Source: Sciurus carolinensis (lineage: Eukaryota > Chordata > Mammalia > Rodentia > Sciuridae). Taken from it: 64,000 bases of DNA. A program made the position numbers and the translations under genes. The notes below the pieces were generated by a model. It was not told where the DNA came from, did not search any database, and was given only the letters and a program-made list of their open reading frames with translations. The stretch spans positions 132,129,035-132,193,034 of the forward strand of contig NC_062222.1 in assembly GCF_902686445.1 (NCBI RefSeq). Direction: 5' to 3'. Of this stretch, positions 21,900 through 34,195 are shown piece after piece (within the stretch, counting starts at the first letter, position 1; the number at the start of each line of letters is the position of its first letter).

Positions 21900-22480
21900 A
21901 TGGCTGGGAGTCTGATTTCAGTTTATTCCTTGGTTCCTGTGTGATCTAGAATTAATCTCTTAATCTCCCTGTGCCCCAGCTCCTCCATCTGCTAAAAGAA
22001 AGTAATCATTTATAGTCTGAAATTTTGTATCCCCTTCAAAATTCATGTGTTAAAATTTTAACCCCACAGCTGGTAGTACTAGAAGATGGGGTCTTTGGGG
22101 AGGTGATTTGGCCATGGGGGTAGAGCCTTCACAAAGGAGATTATTGGTCTTATAAAAGAGTCCTGGGGCAGTTGTTTGCTCCTTCCACTATGTGAAGACA
22201 GCAAGATGGCACCCCCGCTGTGAACCAGAAAGTAGGGCTTCAGCAGATATTATACTAATATGTGCCTTGCTCTTGGACTTTCTGGCTTCCAGAACTGTGA
22301 GCAATATCTGTTGTTCATAAATCCCAGCACAAGGTGTCCTTTTTAGCATCCCAAATGGACTAAGACAGACCACATTCCCTATGTTATTATTTTTAAAGAA
22401 TTAAATACGATAAAATGTGTGAAGGCTTAGCACACCACCTTTTACATAGAAAATACTCAATATTGACTGTAATTATTTTT
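21900..22480 (+). repeat. MIR SINE split by an LTR
   Basis: The sense MIR is visible at 21,900-22,015 ('cttggttcctgtgtgatct', 'ctccctgtgccccagctcct', 'catctgctaaaagaaagtaa') and resumes at 22,383-22,480 ('gaattaaatacgataaaat', 'ggcttagcacaccacc', 'agaaaatactcaatatt'). The MST-type LTR at 22,016-22,372 lies between, so the MIR is older. Confidence 0.65.
22016..22372 (+). mobile_element. MST/MLT1-type MaLR solo LTR, sense
   Basis: Clear MST-like order: 'ttcatgtgttaaaattttaa', 'gatggggtctttggggagg', 'gccatgggggtagagccttc', 'ttataaaagagtcctggg', 'tggacttt...gcttccagaactgtgagc' and 'aatggactaagacag' at the end. It is inserted in a MIR. Confidence 0.8.
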
Positions 22481-24054
22481 CAGACTCAATTCATTTAGAA
22501 ATATCACTTACAAAATAATGGTTATTTTCATTAAAATGTAAAGCATATTCCTGTAGTGGAGGACCTCCTGAAAGCTGCGGTTCCTGGGTTTGCTCCCTGG
22601 GAAGAGTGTGGGGAAGAGACTCATCTTCTTACCTAAAGAAACCAGAAAATTCAAGAGGCCATGTTTCTGGAGAAAAGTAAAATGACAGCCAGACAGAGCA
22701 TCCAAGGCCCTTGGCACACGTGAGGGGCTAGATGGGGTGTACCTGGATGTGGGGTGCTCCAGGTAAGGAAAACAGGTGAAAGAGGAACGCCCAGAGCAGA
22801 GGAGGGAAGACCACCGCCACTGGAGACCCCACTCTGTCTGTGGCAGCAACCTCACGTCTGAGGCAACTGTGATCTCTGACAAGGGTGGTGAAAGTGACAT
22901 TAAGGACACCTCGCTTGACTTGAAGGAGTGTTTCTTTAGAGATCTGGACAAAGATATTGACAGAAAGACCAACAGTTATTGCCTATCAAGTGCCTTGTCG
23001 GCACATGTTTTGAGAAACTAAGAAAACTACTCAAGTAGCAGCTGATTCTATTAAAGTTTTCATTATTATATATATTAATGCAAAAACTGAAAATGTCCCT
23101 GTAGCCAGCCATCAGGGGTCGATCTTCTTAACTCCTGTTGCTTTGTTTGCAAATGGCAAGAGGAACCCTCTGTGGCTTGTCCACCGATACCAATAGAAAG
23201 CAGCTGCACAGATGCAGCAGGAGCTCCACGGTGACTCTACTACTGTCATTACCATGATCAGTTCCTATAAGATCAGCCTCCCGATGCCCACCACGTGGTG
23301 TTCCCTAGTGAGACATGCTGCAGGTCAGAGAGATGGAGAAGCCAATCGACTCTTGTCAACAAGGCCTGGGATGATAAATTAAGGTGAAGCCAGCGGGCCT
23401 GGTGTGGTGGCTTCTTGGGGCTCATCTTGAAGCGCTTCAGTGAGGTCTGCTTTGTTTGGCTGTTTGGGATCACTTCTTTTGCCACTCCAGCTATGCAAAG
23501 ATAATAATCGCACCAATAGAACTGGTGACCTTTCACCCTCCCTCCCTTTGATACAGTCTCATTTTCTAGTAAAACCATGACAAATGTCTCTTCCCTCACC
23601 TTCAGTAAACTAGCAGATAATCTGTCTATTATCCATAATATCCTCATCCCCAGAAGTCGCCGGTATTTGCTTTGGATTCCTCCAAATGGGGTGAACATTA
23701 TATCTCTAACCTATGAAAAAAGTTTGCTCCTTTGCAGTGTTGGTGGAATTAAATTTGTTTTCACAGCTGGTTGTACTTGGAGGAGGGTTAGCCGCCGTCT
23801 TGAAGGTTCTACCACACCAGTTCATCACTGAGCCTGCTGTGTGGTGGGGTCTTTGAGCTGTTAACGGGAGGCATGAAGGGAAGTCTAAATTAATCATTTA
23901 TGATTTATTTATTCTTTTTTCCATCATAGAGTAAAATGAGCACATGCCAACATTTCCAGGGCTAGAGCTGTCTAGATGATGTGATGTTCGATAACTGACT
24001 CTTGATGTTTATCTGCCAACAGGACCAATCCGTGGGACTAACGACAACACCATG
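22481..24054 (+). other. Unique sequence with two unexplained minus-strand ORFs
   Basis: Minus-strand frames at 22,508-22,972 (154 codons) and 23,273-23,698 (141 codons) are the longest non-L1 frames in this part. Neither shows a domain I recognise, the translated composition is Ser/Leu-rich as in chance frames, and no splice structure supports them. I leave them uncalled. Confidence 0.35.
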
Positions 24055-24265
24055 TACTTACAGAACACTTCATAATTTACAGTTTGGCTTCAGTTGATTC
24101 CTATAAAAACCAATGAGTTTGGGGCAACCTTCTTTCTTGTCACTATTTTACAGGTGGGGAAGCCATAGAACCATGGCAGAGAGGTGACTGTGTGGTTTGT
24201 CTGCAGTTACAGAGCTAGTAAGTAGCAGATGAACAACTTAAATCCCTATCTTCACTCATATCTTA
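24055..24265 (-). repeat. MIR SINE
   Basis: Antisense MIR: 'cttacagaacacttcataat', 'cactattttacaggtgggga', 'cagttacagagctagtaagt'. Confidence 0.65.
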
Positions 24266-24327
24266 TTAGCATATTAAAAGAAAGGCAAAATACAGGAGGC
24301 TTCTCTACTGCAGAGTACTATGGTCCA

Positions 24328-24935
24328 GAGGACTGTGTCTTCTAAAATTCATACGTTGAAGTCAAAGCCCTCAGTCAATGCTATTTAAGGAGGGTTGTCT
24401 GGAAGGTGTGTTGGCTAGGTTTTCATAGCTATGACCAAAATGCCTGATAAGAGCAGCTTGGAGGACTGAATGTTTAGGTGCTCACAGTTTCAGAGTTCTC
24501 AGTCTATGGTCAGGCAACTCCATTGCTCTGGCCTGAGATGAGACACAACATCATGGAAAAGGGCAGGGAGGAGCAAAGATGCTCAGCTCATGACAGCCAG
24601 GAGGAAAGTAAAAGAGGGGAAGGAGCCAGGGACAAAATACATAGACCAAAGTTACTCCCACCCACCCACTTACTTCCTCCATCCACATCTTACCTTCCTG
24701 CAGTTGCCACTCAATAAGTCCATTCACACTATTAATCCATTGAATGGATCAATCCATTGATTGGGTTACAACTCTCATAATCTAGTCATTTCACCTTCTG
24801 CATTAACACAGGAGCTTTTGGGGGACACCTCATCTGTGAATGATAGCAGGAGATGATCAGGTGAAGAAAGCTCTATCCTCATGAGATCAGTGTTTTTATC
24901 AGAGTCCTGAGTGTAAACTAATAGACAAGACCAAT
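24328..24935 (+). mobile_element. MST/MLT-type LTR split by a MaLR LTR
   Basis: The left part, 24,328-24,408, reads 'cttctaaaattcatacgttg' and 'agccctcagtcaatgctatt'. The right part, 24,849-24,935, reads 'gatgatcaggtgaagaaag' and 'atcagagtcctgag'. Both fit one sense LTR with the antisense MaLR LTR inserted between. Confidence 0.6.
24409..24848 (-). mobile_element. MaLR-type solo LTR nested in another LTR
   Basis: It starts 'tgttggctaggttttcatag' and ends 'aatgatagca'. The interior has 'ctccattgctctggcctgag' and 'gcattaacacaggagctttt'. Confidence 0.8.
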
Positions 24936-25084
24936 GAGGTGACTGCTAAAGAGAATGTGCATGAACACATAACATTGAGCTTATCCTAAAGTCTGATAAC
25001 TTTCCCCAACGGCACTGATTTAGACCTTTCTTTGTCTTGTGCTAGTCAGTAAGATGATGTGATTAGGTATTCACTTAATTAACA

Positions 25085-26420
25085 AATAGTTGAGTATCTA
25101 CTGTGAGTGTTTAGTGTGTGCATTGTTCTAGGTACTGGAAATATGTTGGTGAATAAAACAGACAAGTTCCTACCTTATGCCAAGAATAATCAGACAATTA
25201 ACAAAACGTGATCAAGGCAAATATCATATGATAAATAGAAAATTAAAATATGGTGCTGTCTTAAGGAATGGCTGTATGGGACTTTTGATAGGCTGGTTGA
25301 GGAGATGTTTCAATGCAATAATATTTAAACTAGAATCTAAGTGATAAGAAGTCTCCAGTCATGAAAATATGGGAAAGATCAATTTTTAAACAATTGGGAC
25401 ACTGGAAAGAACACATTTGGTGTGCTCAAGGGACTGTAAGAAGAAGAATTTGTCTAAAGTATGGTTTAAAAGTTGGAAAATAGTTCTGTATGTTGAAGAA
25501 GTAAGCAGGGACTAACTAAAGTTAATAGCTTAGCTTTACCTTATGAAATTGGAAGCCTTTAAGGTAAAAACTTCACAGTAGGGCTATGGCATGATTTAAT
25601 TTTTACTTAAAGAGATTACTCTGCTTACATGTGGGGTAAGAATAAGTACAAGAACACTGTTGGTAGAGCATTATAACAGCTCAGGTGATAGAAGTTGGTG
25701 GTTTGGACCAGGAAAGCAGAGCCAGGGAAGATGAAAATCTGTAGCTGCCTTTATGATGTTTTTTTAAAGGAAGAGTAGATGTGTTTCACTGATGGACTGA
25801 ATATAATGGAAGAAAGGACAGATTCTGGTGTTGGTTTTCAGCAATGTGTAATGATGGTGACTTCTATGAAGACTGAAGATTGGTTGGTGTCCTGAAAGGG
25901 AGGAATCAAGGAACAATCAGGAGATAATTGAATTAAGTTTGAGTTGCATATTAGGAAACCAGGTAAAGATACAAAATAGTAGTTGTATATAGAATCTTGG
26001 TAAGAATTTGGGGCTTGGGGAAACATTTTGGATAGCTTATATGTCTATGTCAATGGTGTTTAAAGCTAAAGACTATATGGATAGAGAGTGAATGCTGAGG
26101 AAACCTGATAGCCCAAGACTGACCCTAGATTCAGAGATAGGGAAAACCCCATCCCCTGCAAAAGACAAAATGAAACAAAACAGAACATCAGGGATGTTCA
26201 AGGAAAACCAGAAGCATGTGGGCTTGCAAAGAAGAGAGGGTTTCAGGAAGGATGAAGTCATCAACTGTGTCAAATAATTCTGTGAGATCAAATCCAATAT
26301 AAGTGGAATCATGAGTGTAGACTTTTGCAAATATGGGTCACTTGAAATCTTCATAAGTGAAGTCATTGTGCATCTGTGAGAGCAAGCTGAGTGGAGCTTA
26401 CTAAGAAGAGGGTGGAAGGT
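25085..26420 (-). mobile_element. L2 LINE, long antisense 3' fragment
   Basis: Sequence reading from an antisense L2 3' end ('gagtatctactgtgagtg', 'gttctaggtactggaaata', 'tgaataaaacagacaagtt') continues through the antisense 3' UTR and ORF2 C-terminal portion. Examples are 'gattactctgcttacatgt', 'ataacagctcaggtgataga' and 'catcaactgtgtcaaataat' near 26,258. At about 1.3 kb it is a long copy for this ancient, inactive family. No intact frame remains. Confidence 0.65.
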
Positions 26421-26569
26421 AAGTGGAGGCAACACAAGATTCTTTCCAGACATTTTTTGTCATGACAGAGATCAAAGAAGCATCAACTGACAATATATTT
26501 TTTGAAAAATCCATTCGTATGAAATATTACCATTAGTAGATAATCAATTTTGAAAATTTTTCATTTTTA

Positions 26570-26700
26570 AAAAATGGAACCAAACTATTACAATACAGAG
26601 AACCTTTCATACTTGTGGCCATCTCAATTCAGACTAGCCATACTTCAAATAATAGCTACATGTAGCTGGCGGCTATCATAAAAGATGTCACAGGACAGGA
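26570..26700 (+). repeat. Old MER-type repeat fragment, family uncertain
   Basis: The phrases 'actagccatacttcaaata' and 'gctacatgtagctggcggct' resemble a common old mammalian repeat, possibly a hAT-derived MER. Exact family not determined. Confidence 0.4.
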
Positions 26701-27429
26701 ACCTGGGATGCCTGCTACAGACACAGGGGAGTCCAGGGGAGCCACAGAGGCCACCCAAGGGATCTTATTTTTCTGAGAATAACTTTCTCTTCTAGAAGGT
26801 GGTGTTTGTCTCACAAAGTTTCTTTAGAATTGTTTTATTATTTTAATACCTTCGTTTGTATAATGTTTTTCTTTCCTTTCTAGACTGTCAGAAGCCTCTA
26901 ATAGTTACTTGGAATCTGTGAATTTTAATGCCAGAGTTGGCTTAAGCAATTATGAGTAGTGCCTGAGAACTTGGCAGGTGAGAGGAAAACACAGGTAAAC
27001 AAAGAGTTTCTCCTTTTTGTGTCCATAATTAAGAACTGTGGATTATTGGAAGATGAAATGAGAAGAAGTTGGAGAACATTTGGAAAGATATTACTATTGT
27101 GACTTTTAAAGCCTTCTAAAAATGGTCTTTCTGAGTCCAACTCAAATCAGGACTTTGGCGAGGTAGTCTGTGTTCTAGGAGACAAGTGTCTCGCTTGTGG
27201 GTACTTGAAATATCATTGAGGATGTGAAGATGGGTCTGGATGATAGTTAAAAACACAGGGTCAGGTGCAAGAGAGTCTGTTCAATACAAGTTTACTAGAG
27301 TGCATCAATGACAGAAGCAATCAAAATCTTCTCAAAAAGAAAAAAATAGGCAAATGAATGTTGGACCATTTATTTAATGGTTGCATTTGTTCATTTTGAT
27401 GAACTGTGGTATTGCTTGCAATTCACCAG
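26701..27429 (+). other. Unique sequence, no gene recognised
   Basis: Nothing I can support. Confidence 0.4.
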
Positions 27430-27620
27430 TGATTTGGGAAATGTTTATCTGTGTAAAACCCTGGGCTAAGCTTTGAGGACATGAAAATGAATAACAGTCC
27501 TTGTTTTCAGAGCTCCAAAGATAGTTGGGGAGACTGATAAACAGACATTTAGGTAGAAGGTGGCATGTTTCTAAACAAAAGCTGACAAAATATGTCAGAG
27601 TAGCAGAGAAATTGATGCAA
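27430..27620 (-). mobile_element. L2 LINE 3' end fragment
   Basis: Antisense L2 end: 'ccctgggctaagctttgagg', 'catgaaaatgaataacagtc', 'ttggggagactgataaacag'. Confidence 0.6.
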
Positions 27621-27884
27621 GTTTTAAATACAGAAAGTTTAGAAAAAACGCTCATGGTAGAATGTTTTAAAAGGTTTCATTGGGAAAAGAATTAGTTTTC
27701 GAACAAATATTTTGACAATTCACAAGTGTTTTTTTTTTTTTTTATTTTTCTACACCATTAATCTCTGCTCTCTTCTCTGCACATGTGGATTTATAGGGCC
27801 GTGTTTCAAATGAATGGGTCAATCAGTTTCTGTAGGTTTGTGCCAATCTCATCCTAAAAAGCTAATTTTTTTGCACCATACTTT

Positions 27885-28275
27885 GTTAGTCAACTTTTCA
27901 TTACTGTGACAAAAATATCTAACAAGAACAACTTAGAAGAGGAACAATTTATTTTGCTTCATGGTTTCAGAGTTTCAATCCATGGTCAGCTGACTCCATT
28001 GCTCTGGGCCCAAAGTGAGGCAAAACATCATGGCGGAGGTATGGTGGAGGAGTGCTACTCTGCTCATGGAGACTGGAACGCAGACAGAAAGAGGGGCACT
28101 GGGCTGCAGGGAAGATGGACCTGTCCAGGGAAGGCCCCTTGTGACCTATCTTCCCTAGTCATGCCCTACCTGCCTGCAGTGATCACCCCATGAGTCCATT
28201 CCAATTGGAATGAATCGATTAGATTATGACTTTCAAAATCAAATCATTTTATCTCTGAATGAATACTCCTACAAT
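27885..28275 (-). mobile_element. MaLR-type solo LTR, end-truncated
   Basis: Landmarks: 'tcattactgtgacaaaaata', 'ccattgctctgggcccaaag', 'catgccctacctgcctgcag'. The last part seen in other copies ('cacaggagcttttggggg') is missing at the right edge. Confidence 0.8.
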
Positions 28276-28855
28276 AAATCAAGGAAGGAGTAAAAATATA
28301 GCTGGTGTGTCAGAGTTGAAATGAGGGAAAAGCCAGGAATGGAAGTAGCCATGGAGTAGGAAGTGGTGAGCTAAGCAGGAGTTCACCATGCATTCGGGGC
28401 CAAGCCATTGCTGGTGTCTACAGTCAGTATCAAGAGGTGGTCTTGCTGGGATATCGTTTCTGCTGAGAGCCTTCATCGAAGAAGTTAATACCTCAACGAT
28501 AAGGGGAGATTCTCATTGTTGGAGAAGGGACTGAGCTGTGGAAGGTGTAAAGTTCATCAACCCTAAAGGTTAGGTTAGAATTGGAAACAATGGAGTAAGC
28601 TCAGGGTTTACAACGGATAGATATAGAACTAAGTATAAAAACAAAAGCATATATATCAATATGTACGTATTATACATGTGTCTTCCCTAGTTCAGTCTGT
28701 TGAAAGTCTAAAACAATGAAATTGAAGTCACAATGAATTTATATAAGGCCCAAATTGTGGTTTTTGAATCCTCTATGAAAAGGAAGGTGGATTCCTTGGA
28801 GAAATGAAGAATTCTAAGTTTGGACCAAAGGAAGCCCATAGTAAGGGAATTTTCA
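28276..28855 (+). other. Unique sequence, no gene recognised
   Basis: No repeat or exon is supported. A short AT-rich patch lies near 28,640-28,680. Confidence 0.4.
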
Positions 28856-28859
28856 ATTC

Positions 28860-29215
28860 AGGTTGCTGTAACAAATTACTATACATGCAGTGACTTAAAA
28901 ATATTTATATTTCATTGTTCTGGATGGCAAGTCTGGGATGAAGGGCTGGCAGATAGGTGTTAGGTGGGGGGTGACTACCTAGTTTAGAGATAGCCATCTT
29001 CTCATTGTATCTTCACAGAGCAGAGAGAGAGAAGTGAGCTCTGGTCTCTTAACTCTTTATCAAAGCACTCATCCCATTCATAAGTGCTCCATCCTCAGGA
29101 CCAATCACCTCACAAAGGCCCCATCAACCAATGTTGTCATTTTGGGGTTAGGATTTCTACATAAAAATTGGGAAGGGATACAAATATTAGTTCAAAGCAC
29201 TAAGGATGGAACAAC
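28860..29215 (-). mobile_element. MLT1-type LTR, antisense
   Basis: Antisense MLT1 order: 'ggttgctgtaacaaattact', 'ttcattgttctggatggcaa', 'tcctcaggaccaatcacctc', 'acaaaggccccatcaacc', 'ttggggttaggatttctac'. Confidence 0.7.
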
Positions 29216-29607
29216 TTTTTGAAAATTCAAACTCTAAAGAAGTGTTCAAAAATTAATGATAAATCAAAGGGCTGCAGAAGTGAACTTAAAGGAGCTTCTA
29301 TGAGTCAATTGAGCATCGAGATAACATCATTGATTTTTAATTCACTAATGATGTAGGAATTAATATTTATATTGATATAACTTAATGAATGGGAAGAAGG
29401 TTAAGATGGTTTTAATAGTAGGATGCCTGGTAACAAATGTACATGGAGTGATGGGATCATAAAATCACCATTTAATAAACATACTAATAATAAGTGATTA
29501 AGAATCTTCAATAAATGGCAAAACTAATGTGTAGAAGTTCAATGAGAAAGATGATATTTTCATAGTATCAAAGTATCTCCCAATGAACACTAATGATAAA
29601 GGAAGAC

Positions 29608-30023
29608 TGTTTGCTTTGGATGTGTGGTGTCCCCCTGAAAAGCTCCTGTGTCAATGCAGGAATATTCAGAGGTGAAATGATTGGCTTACGAGAGCTGTAA
29701 CTTAATCGGTCCATCTTAGTTTGAATGGACTGACTGGTGGTAACTGTAGTTGTGGGGTGTGACTGGAGGAGGTGGGTCACTGGGAGGACATCCTGGAAGA
29801 ATGCTTTCTCTCTCTCCTCCTTGAATTTGCCATGAGCTGAGCAGCTTTCCTCCTTTGGATCCTTCCCACATGACGTGTGACCATACCTTTGGCCCAGAGC
29901 AATAGAATCGGCCATCTGAACCTGTGAGCCTCTGAACCCATGAGCCCCAAATAAACTTTCCCTTCTCGAAGTTACTCTTGTCTGGTATTTTGGTTACAGC
30001 AAATGCAAACTCTGACAAAGACA
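29608..30023 (+). mobile_element. MaLR-type solo LTR, sense
   Basis: Sense copy: 'ggtgtccccctgaaaagctc', 'ggtgaaatgattggcttacg', 'ctgtgagcc...gaacccatgagccccaaata' (poly(A)-signal-like 'aataaa' near 29,950), then 'tctggtattttggttacagc'. The minus-strand frames here (29,568-30,075) are shadows. Confidence 0.8.
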
Positions 30024-30689
30024 AGGACACAATTACATTACATTGGAAAAACTCTAGCAGATACCATTTAACCATGGTTTATCTTGTCAATACCAGATTG
30101 AATCTATATCATATGTTGCCAATCAGGGTAGTGAGAACATAGCATAATTTCTTTGATATTGCTACAGTGAATACATGACCTAAATATCACTATGAGGTAG
30201 TGTTGAGTCATTGTTAATTTCCTGATTTTGAGGGCCGTAACGTACTTCTTTGGTACATATACAAAATACAAATTTATGTATGTTGAGGACTCTCACTGGC
30301 TAAGTATTAGGAATGTACTTACTTCTATATTGGGATGTGGTTCATCTGTTAAGATAAAAATGTTTTTATCAAATTCATGTGAATTATTCCTCTTCCCCTG
30401 ATTTTTGATTTCCTATAAAGTGTGAACTACTCCATGTTCTTAAATACCATGTTAAAGTATTAGGCTTGACATTTTTTATTTTAAGAATTCACATATTCCA
30501 GTAACTAAAGACAAGCAACTTCTGAGTGGCATCTTGGAATTATCATGGAAAAACAGCTAGCATTTCAAATAATGGAGTAAATTTACTTACAAACTCTTCA
30601 ATTGAGAGCAAAATGTGGTATGACCCTTTACGTGAAGCCTTATAGAAGTGATTCATATTTTTTCCCAGTGATTTTCTGTCAATAAACCT
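30024..30689 (+). other. AT-rich unique sequence
   Basis: Nothing recognised. Confidence 0.4.
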
Positions 30690-30950
30690 ACATTTTGTCC
30701 AAAACTTTTCAGTTTATGAAGCTGTTTCAAATCGATGCTCTTGTTTTACCTTCACTCCAAGTCAGTGAGACACATAGAGCAGGGAGTAATCCTTTGTGGG
30801 ATGAATTACCCCACATCTCATTCTTCAGGGTGGAGATGTTTTCCCAGCAGAGAGGATGTCATGTGCTCATTATTGCAGCTGGCATATGGAAAGACTGGCA
30901 CTTGAACCCAGGGCTTTGTGACAACGATTCTGATGCTCCTACTGCAGAAA
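30690..30950 (-). repeat. MIR SINE
   Basis: The antisense MIR end is clear ('gcagctggcatatggaaag', 'ggcacttgaacccagggctt'). The left part is diverged. Confidence 0.55.
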
Positions 30951-31152
30951 TGTGGGGATTTTATAATTTTATGTTTTTCTTTAAGTAAAACTTAATAATT
31001 ACTACATATAATGGAGTATATCATTTAACTTTCTATGTACTTGTATAAACTTATTTAGATCTCACAGATTGCTTTTTTTAAGTCAATAGGCAGCATTATC
31101 TCCAATTAATGATGAAAGTCTAAAAATTTTAAGTAATATATGTAAGTTTTGA

Positions 31153-31340
31153 GTACTTATAATCACACCTGCCATCCCAGCTACTTGTGAGGCTGAGACA
31201 GAAGGATCACAAGTTCAAGGCCAAACTGGGCAAGCTGGGATTTAAGACAGTCTGGAGATATAGTTCAGTGGTAGAGCACTTGTTTAGCATGTGTGAGGCA
31301 CTGGTTTAATCCCTAGAACTACAAAAATAAAAAAGTATAT
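31153..31340 (+). mobile_element. Composite B1 + ID SINE
   Basis: B1-like half ('tcccagctacttgtgaggct', 'aagttcaaggccaaactggg') followed by an ID-like half ('tggagatatagttcagtggt', 'agagcacttgtttagcatgt') and an A-rich tail. The flanks may be two halves of a MIR. Confidence 0.8.
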
Positions 31341-31344
31341 ATAG

Positions 31345-31390
31345 AATATACACACACACGTATTTTCCATGTATATGTGTGTGTATGAAT
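31345..31390 (+). repeat. AT/CA/GT-rich simple sequence
   Basis: 'tatacacacacacgtattttcc' followed by 'atatgtgtgtgtatg' forms an imperfect inverted dinucleotide repeat. Confidence 0.7.
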
Positions 31391-31778
31391 AAAAAGAGTT
31401 TTCTAATGGCATACTATTATACGTAATAGTGGGATATGTCATATTTGTAAACCCACATTACATAATTTGGTCAATTTCTGTAATGTAATGATTCAAGGGC
31501 AAAGCCAGAATCCATACTCTTAGCTACCATGTCAGGTAACTCTCTTAACCATCAAATGAGAGTTTGAGGCTTAACACGTCTTGCGCTTCATAATGACTGC
31601 TTCTCCTGAATGCTTTATCATTCGAGCGTCCTCACATTTCAGCAGGCTAAACCTGCGTGGAATCCTTAGTGTTCAGGAAAACGAGTGTATATAAAAATTA
31701 ATCTGTTAAAAATAAGTTTTTCTTCCCAATCCCTAGTTCAATATTTCATAGTTTCTTGATATCTGAATGCATTTTCTT

Positions 31779-31807
31779 CTTCTTTTTTTTTTTTTTTTTT
31801 TTTTTTT
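31779..31807 (+). repeat. Poly(T) tract, possible tail of an antisense retrocopy
   Basis: A T run of about 29 bases directly precedes unique sequence (31,808-32,090) that shows no SINE or L1 features. Read on the minus strand this would be unique sequence followed by poly(A), as in a processed retrocopy. The parent transcript is not recognised. Confidence 0.45.
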
Positions 31808-32090
31808 GAAGATCTGAGGTGGACAGCACAGAAATCTCAGGGATCTCATCTTTTCTTCTCCCTGAGTTCAAGGTTGGGTTTTACTTATGTGTAATTCCTG
31901 GTAGTTTTTCCCTGGTGGCAATCTGGTCCTCCTTAGTCCCCTTCAGCCTACGTCCTCATCCCTAGAAGGCATTCCAGGTCCCCATCTTTCACTCAAGCTG
32001 GGAGAAGAGAAACTCCAGGAGTGAACTTGGACCACTGCATTCCTCCTGCGTCCACTATGGACCAGGTATACTTGACCAGCTTATCCTCCC

Positions 32091-33839
32091 TGAGAAGCGG
32101 GGAAAAGAGCGGAGATGAAATAGTGTGGTCATTGCTTAGTTACTAATTTCTACCACTAAGTGAAGCCTGAAAATTTTCTGTATAATCACTTCTATATAAA
32201 TATTGCAGTATTCAGCCCATTTTACCTATCACCTCTTTAGAGTTCATTACCCCAAACCTTCTAACTGCAGATTATCAACTCATCGCCATCCCTGCACCTT
32301 TGCAGCAGTAAGGGCTTCATTTCAGCTCACACATCACCTCAGTTCTTCTCTTCAAACATCATGCCTTTCTACTCCTCAAATCTGACCCAGTGACTAATCC
32401 ACCCAATGTCTATTGGATGTCTACTGCACACTCACAAATGAGTACTAAGGAATTCAGTAACTTGCGTGCATTTACACAGCCCTTAAGTGACAGTCCGGCT
32501 GTGTGACCCTTGCTAAGTGAACATCTCATGCCATCTTTGCTGCTTCTAAGGTGTACAGCCCACTACATGCTCACTCTCTTCCAGGAGTGACTCCTGCCTA
32601 CACTTCCTGGGTCTCACCCAACTCATTTACAAAGACACCATGTCAACTGCAGCCCCGAAGTCTGCTCACTCTGCCTTCTGATGGGGAGGCTGGTTTTGTT
32701 CTTTCTTGACTATCAGAGGTATTTCCAGTAATTATTCCCTGGCCATCTCTTTGAAGCGTCAGCTTCTTAGAGGCCTTTCCCACTCAACTGCACCATATTT
32801 TTTGTCCTTCAACCTCTTGACCAATTCTCATGACTGACTGATAACTTGGCATATGGGCCCATGTTCTTCTTTTCGACTTCTGCTTTGGTCTTCTTTGTAG
32901 CACCCTGGGGAGCCTGCCAGCATTGGCACCCCTGTCCAGGGCTCATGAGGCAGGGGCTTCTGGAATTCAGTGGGGTAAAGCACCATGGGCTCTCTCCTGC
33001 AGAGGACTTGCATAATCCCTAGACACAGTATGAAAAATAACTGAAGGCTCTTAAAAGTATTCCAAAGCAGGGAGAAGTTTGTTCTCTAAAGATTCCATCT
33101 AGAAGTGGCAGTGACTGCAAGCTTGTGGCTCTGCTTCTGATCCTCATGATGGTGGCAGCAAAGGTCACAGTCTCACTAGCTCAAGGTGTCAAACAGCACA
33201 CAGTTCAGACAGAGAGCTGGACCTGAAATTTGTGTGAAAATCCTGACTCTAGACTCTAGTGGGAGAACCTTCTAGAAGACAGAATGAAATGCAAAGCAAA
33301 TGTAAGCAAAGCAAAGAAAGACTCCTTCCTTTAAAGACAGAACTGAGCTGGGGGAAACCCACGAGTGTGCTACTTTTAAATGAACGAATCCCCAAATATG
33401 TATCTCCTACGGTGAAAACCGGAAGATTACTGACTTGGGGTCAGAGAAAAGGGACTGAAGCAATCTGAAAAGCTGGAAATTAGTGGAAAGATTTCCAGAA
33501 TCAAGGAACTGAAAGAGTAAACTAAGAACCTGAAAATATGAAAAAGGAAAATATGACACTGAAAATATGACAAAGGAATAAACCCGAAGGGACTTATCAA
33601 GGGGATCTGGCACACAGAGCAGCATCCTGAAGCTACAAGGAGTTCACAGATTGCAACTGCCATAAGACGGGAGCGATGACGTTTCAATCTGGCTTCCAGC
33701 TAAGTAACTGCCTAGCAGGACAAAAAGTAAAAATAATAGTCAGCAGCACAATAAGACAAAATACAAAGCAGGTGCACAAGAGTCTCTTAAGTGTCCTATT
33801 TAAGAACAAAAACAACAAATAGAAATACATAGAAACAAA
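32091..33839 (+). other. Mostly unique sequence
   Basis: No gene is supported. A short L2-like stretch may lie at 32,740-32,820 ('agaggcctttcccactcaac'). Confidence 0.35.
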
Positions 33840-34195
33840 CAAAAACAGACATAGAGACAACAGGAAATCGTAATTCAGGAGAAAAGACAGTCAACAGAAA
33901 GTAACACCAGACACGCTGAGATGCTACTTAAGGATGTCAAAGTATATATTGCACATACCTGTAAGAAAAGAACAATAGGTGCTCAAGGAATTGAAGGAAA
34001 GGATATCCTTAATGACTGAATGAGAGAATTTCAGTGGAAAAGCAGAGCCTCTATAAAGAAATGAATGGAAATTCTACAGTGGAAAAAAAATTAAAAATTC
34101 ATTAATAAGCTCAATAGAAGAACATTCAGTGAACTTAAAGGTAAATGAACAGAAATTACTCAATCTAAAGAACAGAGAGAGTAGAAAATGCTACA
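33840..34195 (+). mobile_element. Old L1 5'/ORF1-start fragment, sense
   Basis: Matches by eye: 'gaaatgaatggaaattctac', 'aaaaattcattaataagctc', 'cattcagtgaacttaaagg', 'cagaaattactcaatctaaa', 'gaacagagagagtagaaaat'. These are the start of ORF1 in old L1s. Sequence from about 33,250 may belong to the same element. The rest of the L1 is missing downstream. Confidence 0.55.

Noticed and set aside
22508..22972. 154-codon minus-strand ORF
   Set aside because: Ser/Leu-rich, no domain seen, and a competing frame on the plus strand; its low-coordinate end runs close to the MIR remnant.
23273..23698. 141-codon minus-strand ORF
   Set aside because: No known motif and no supporting gene structure; kept only as unexplained.
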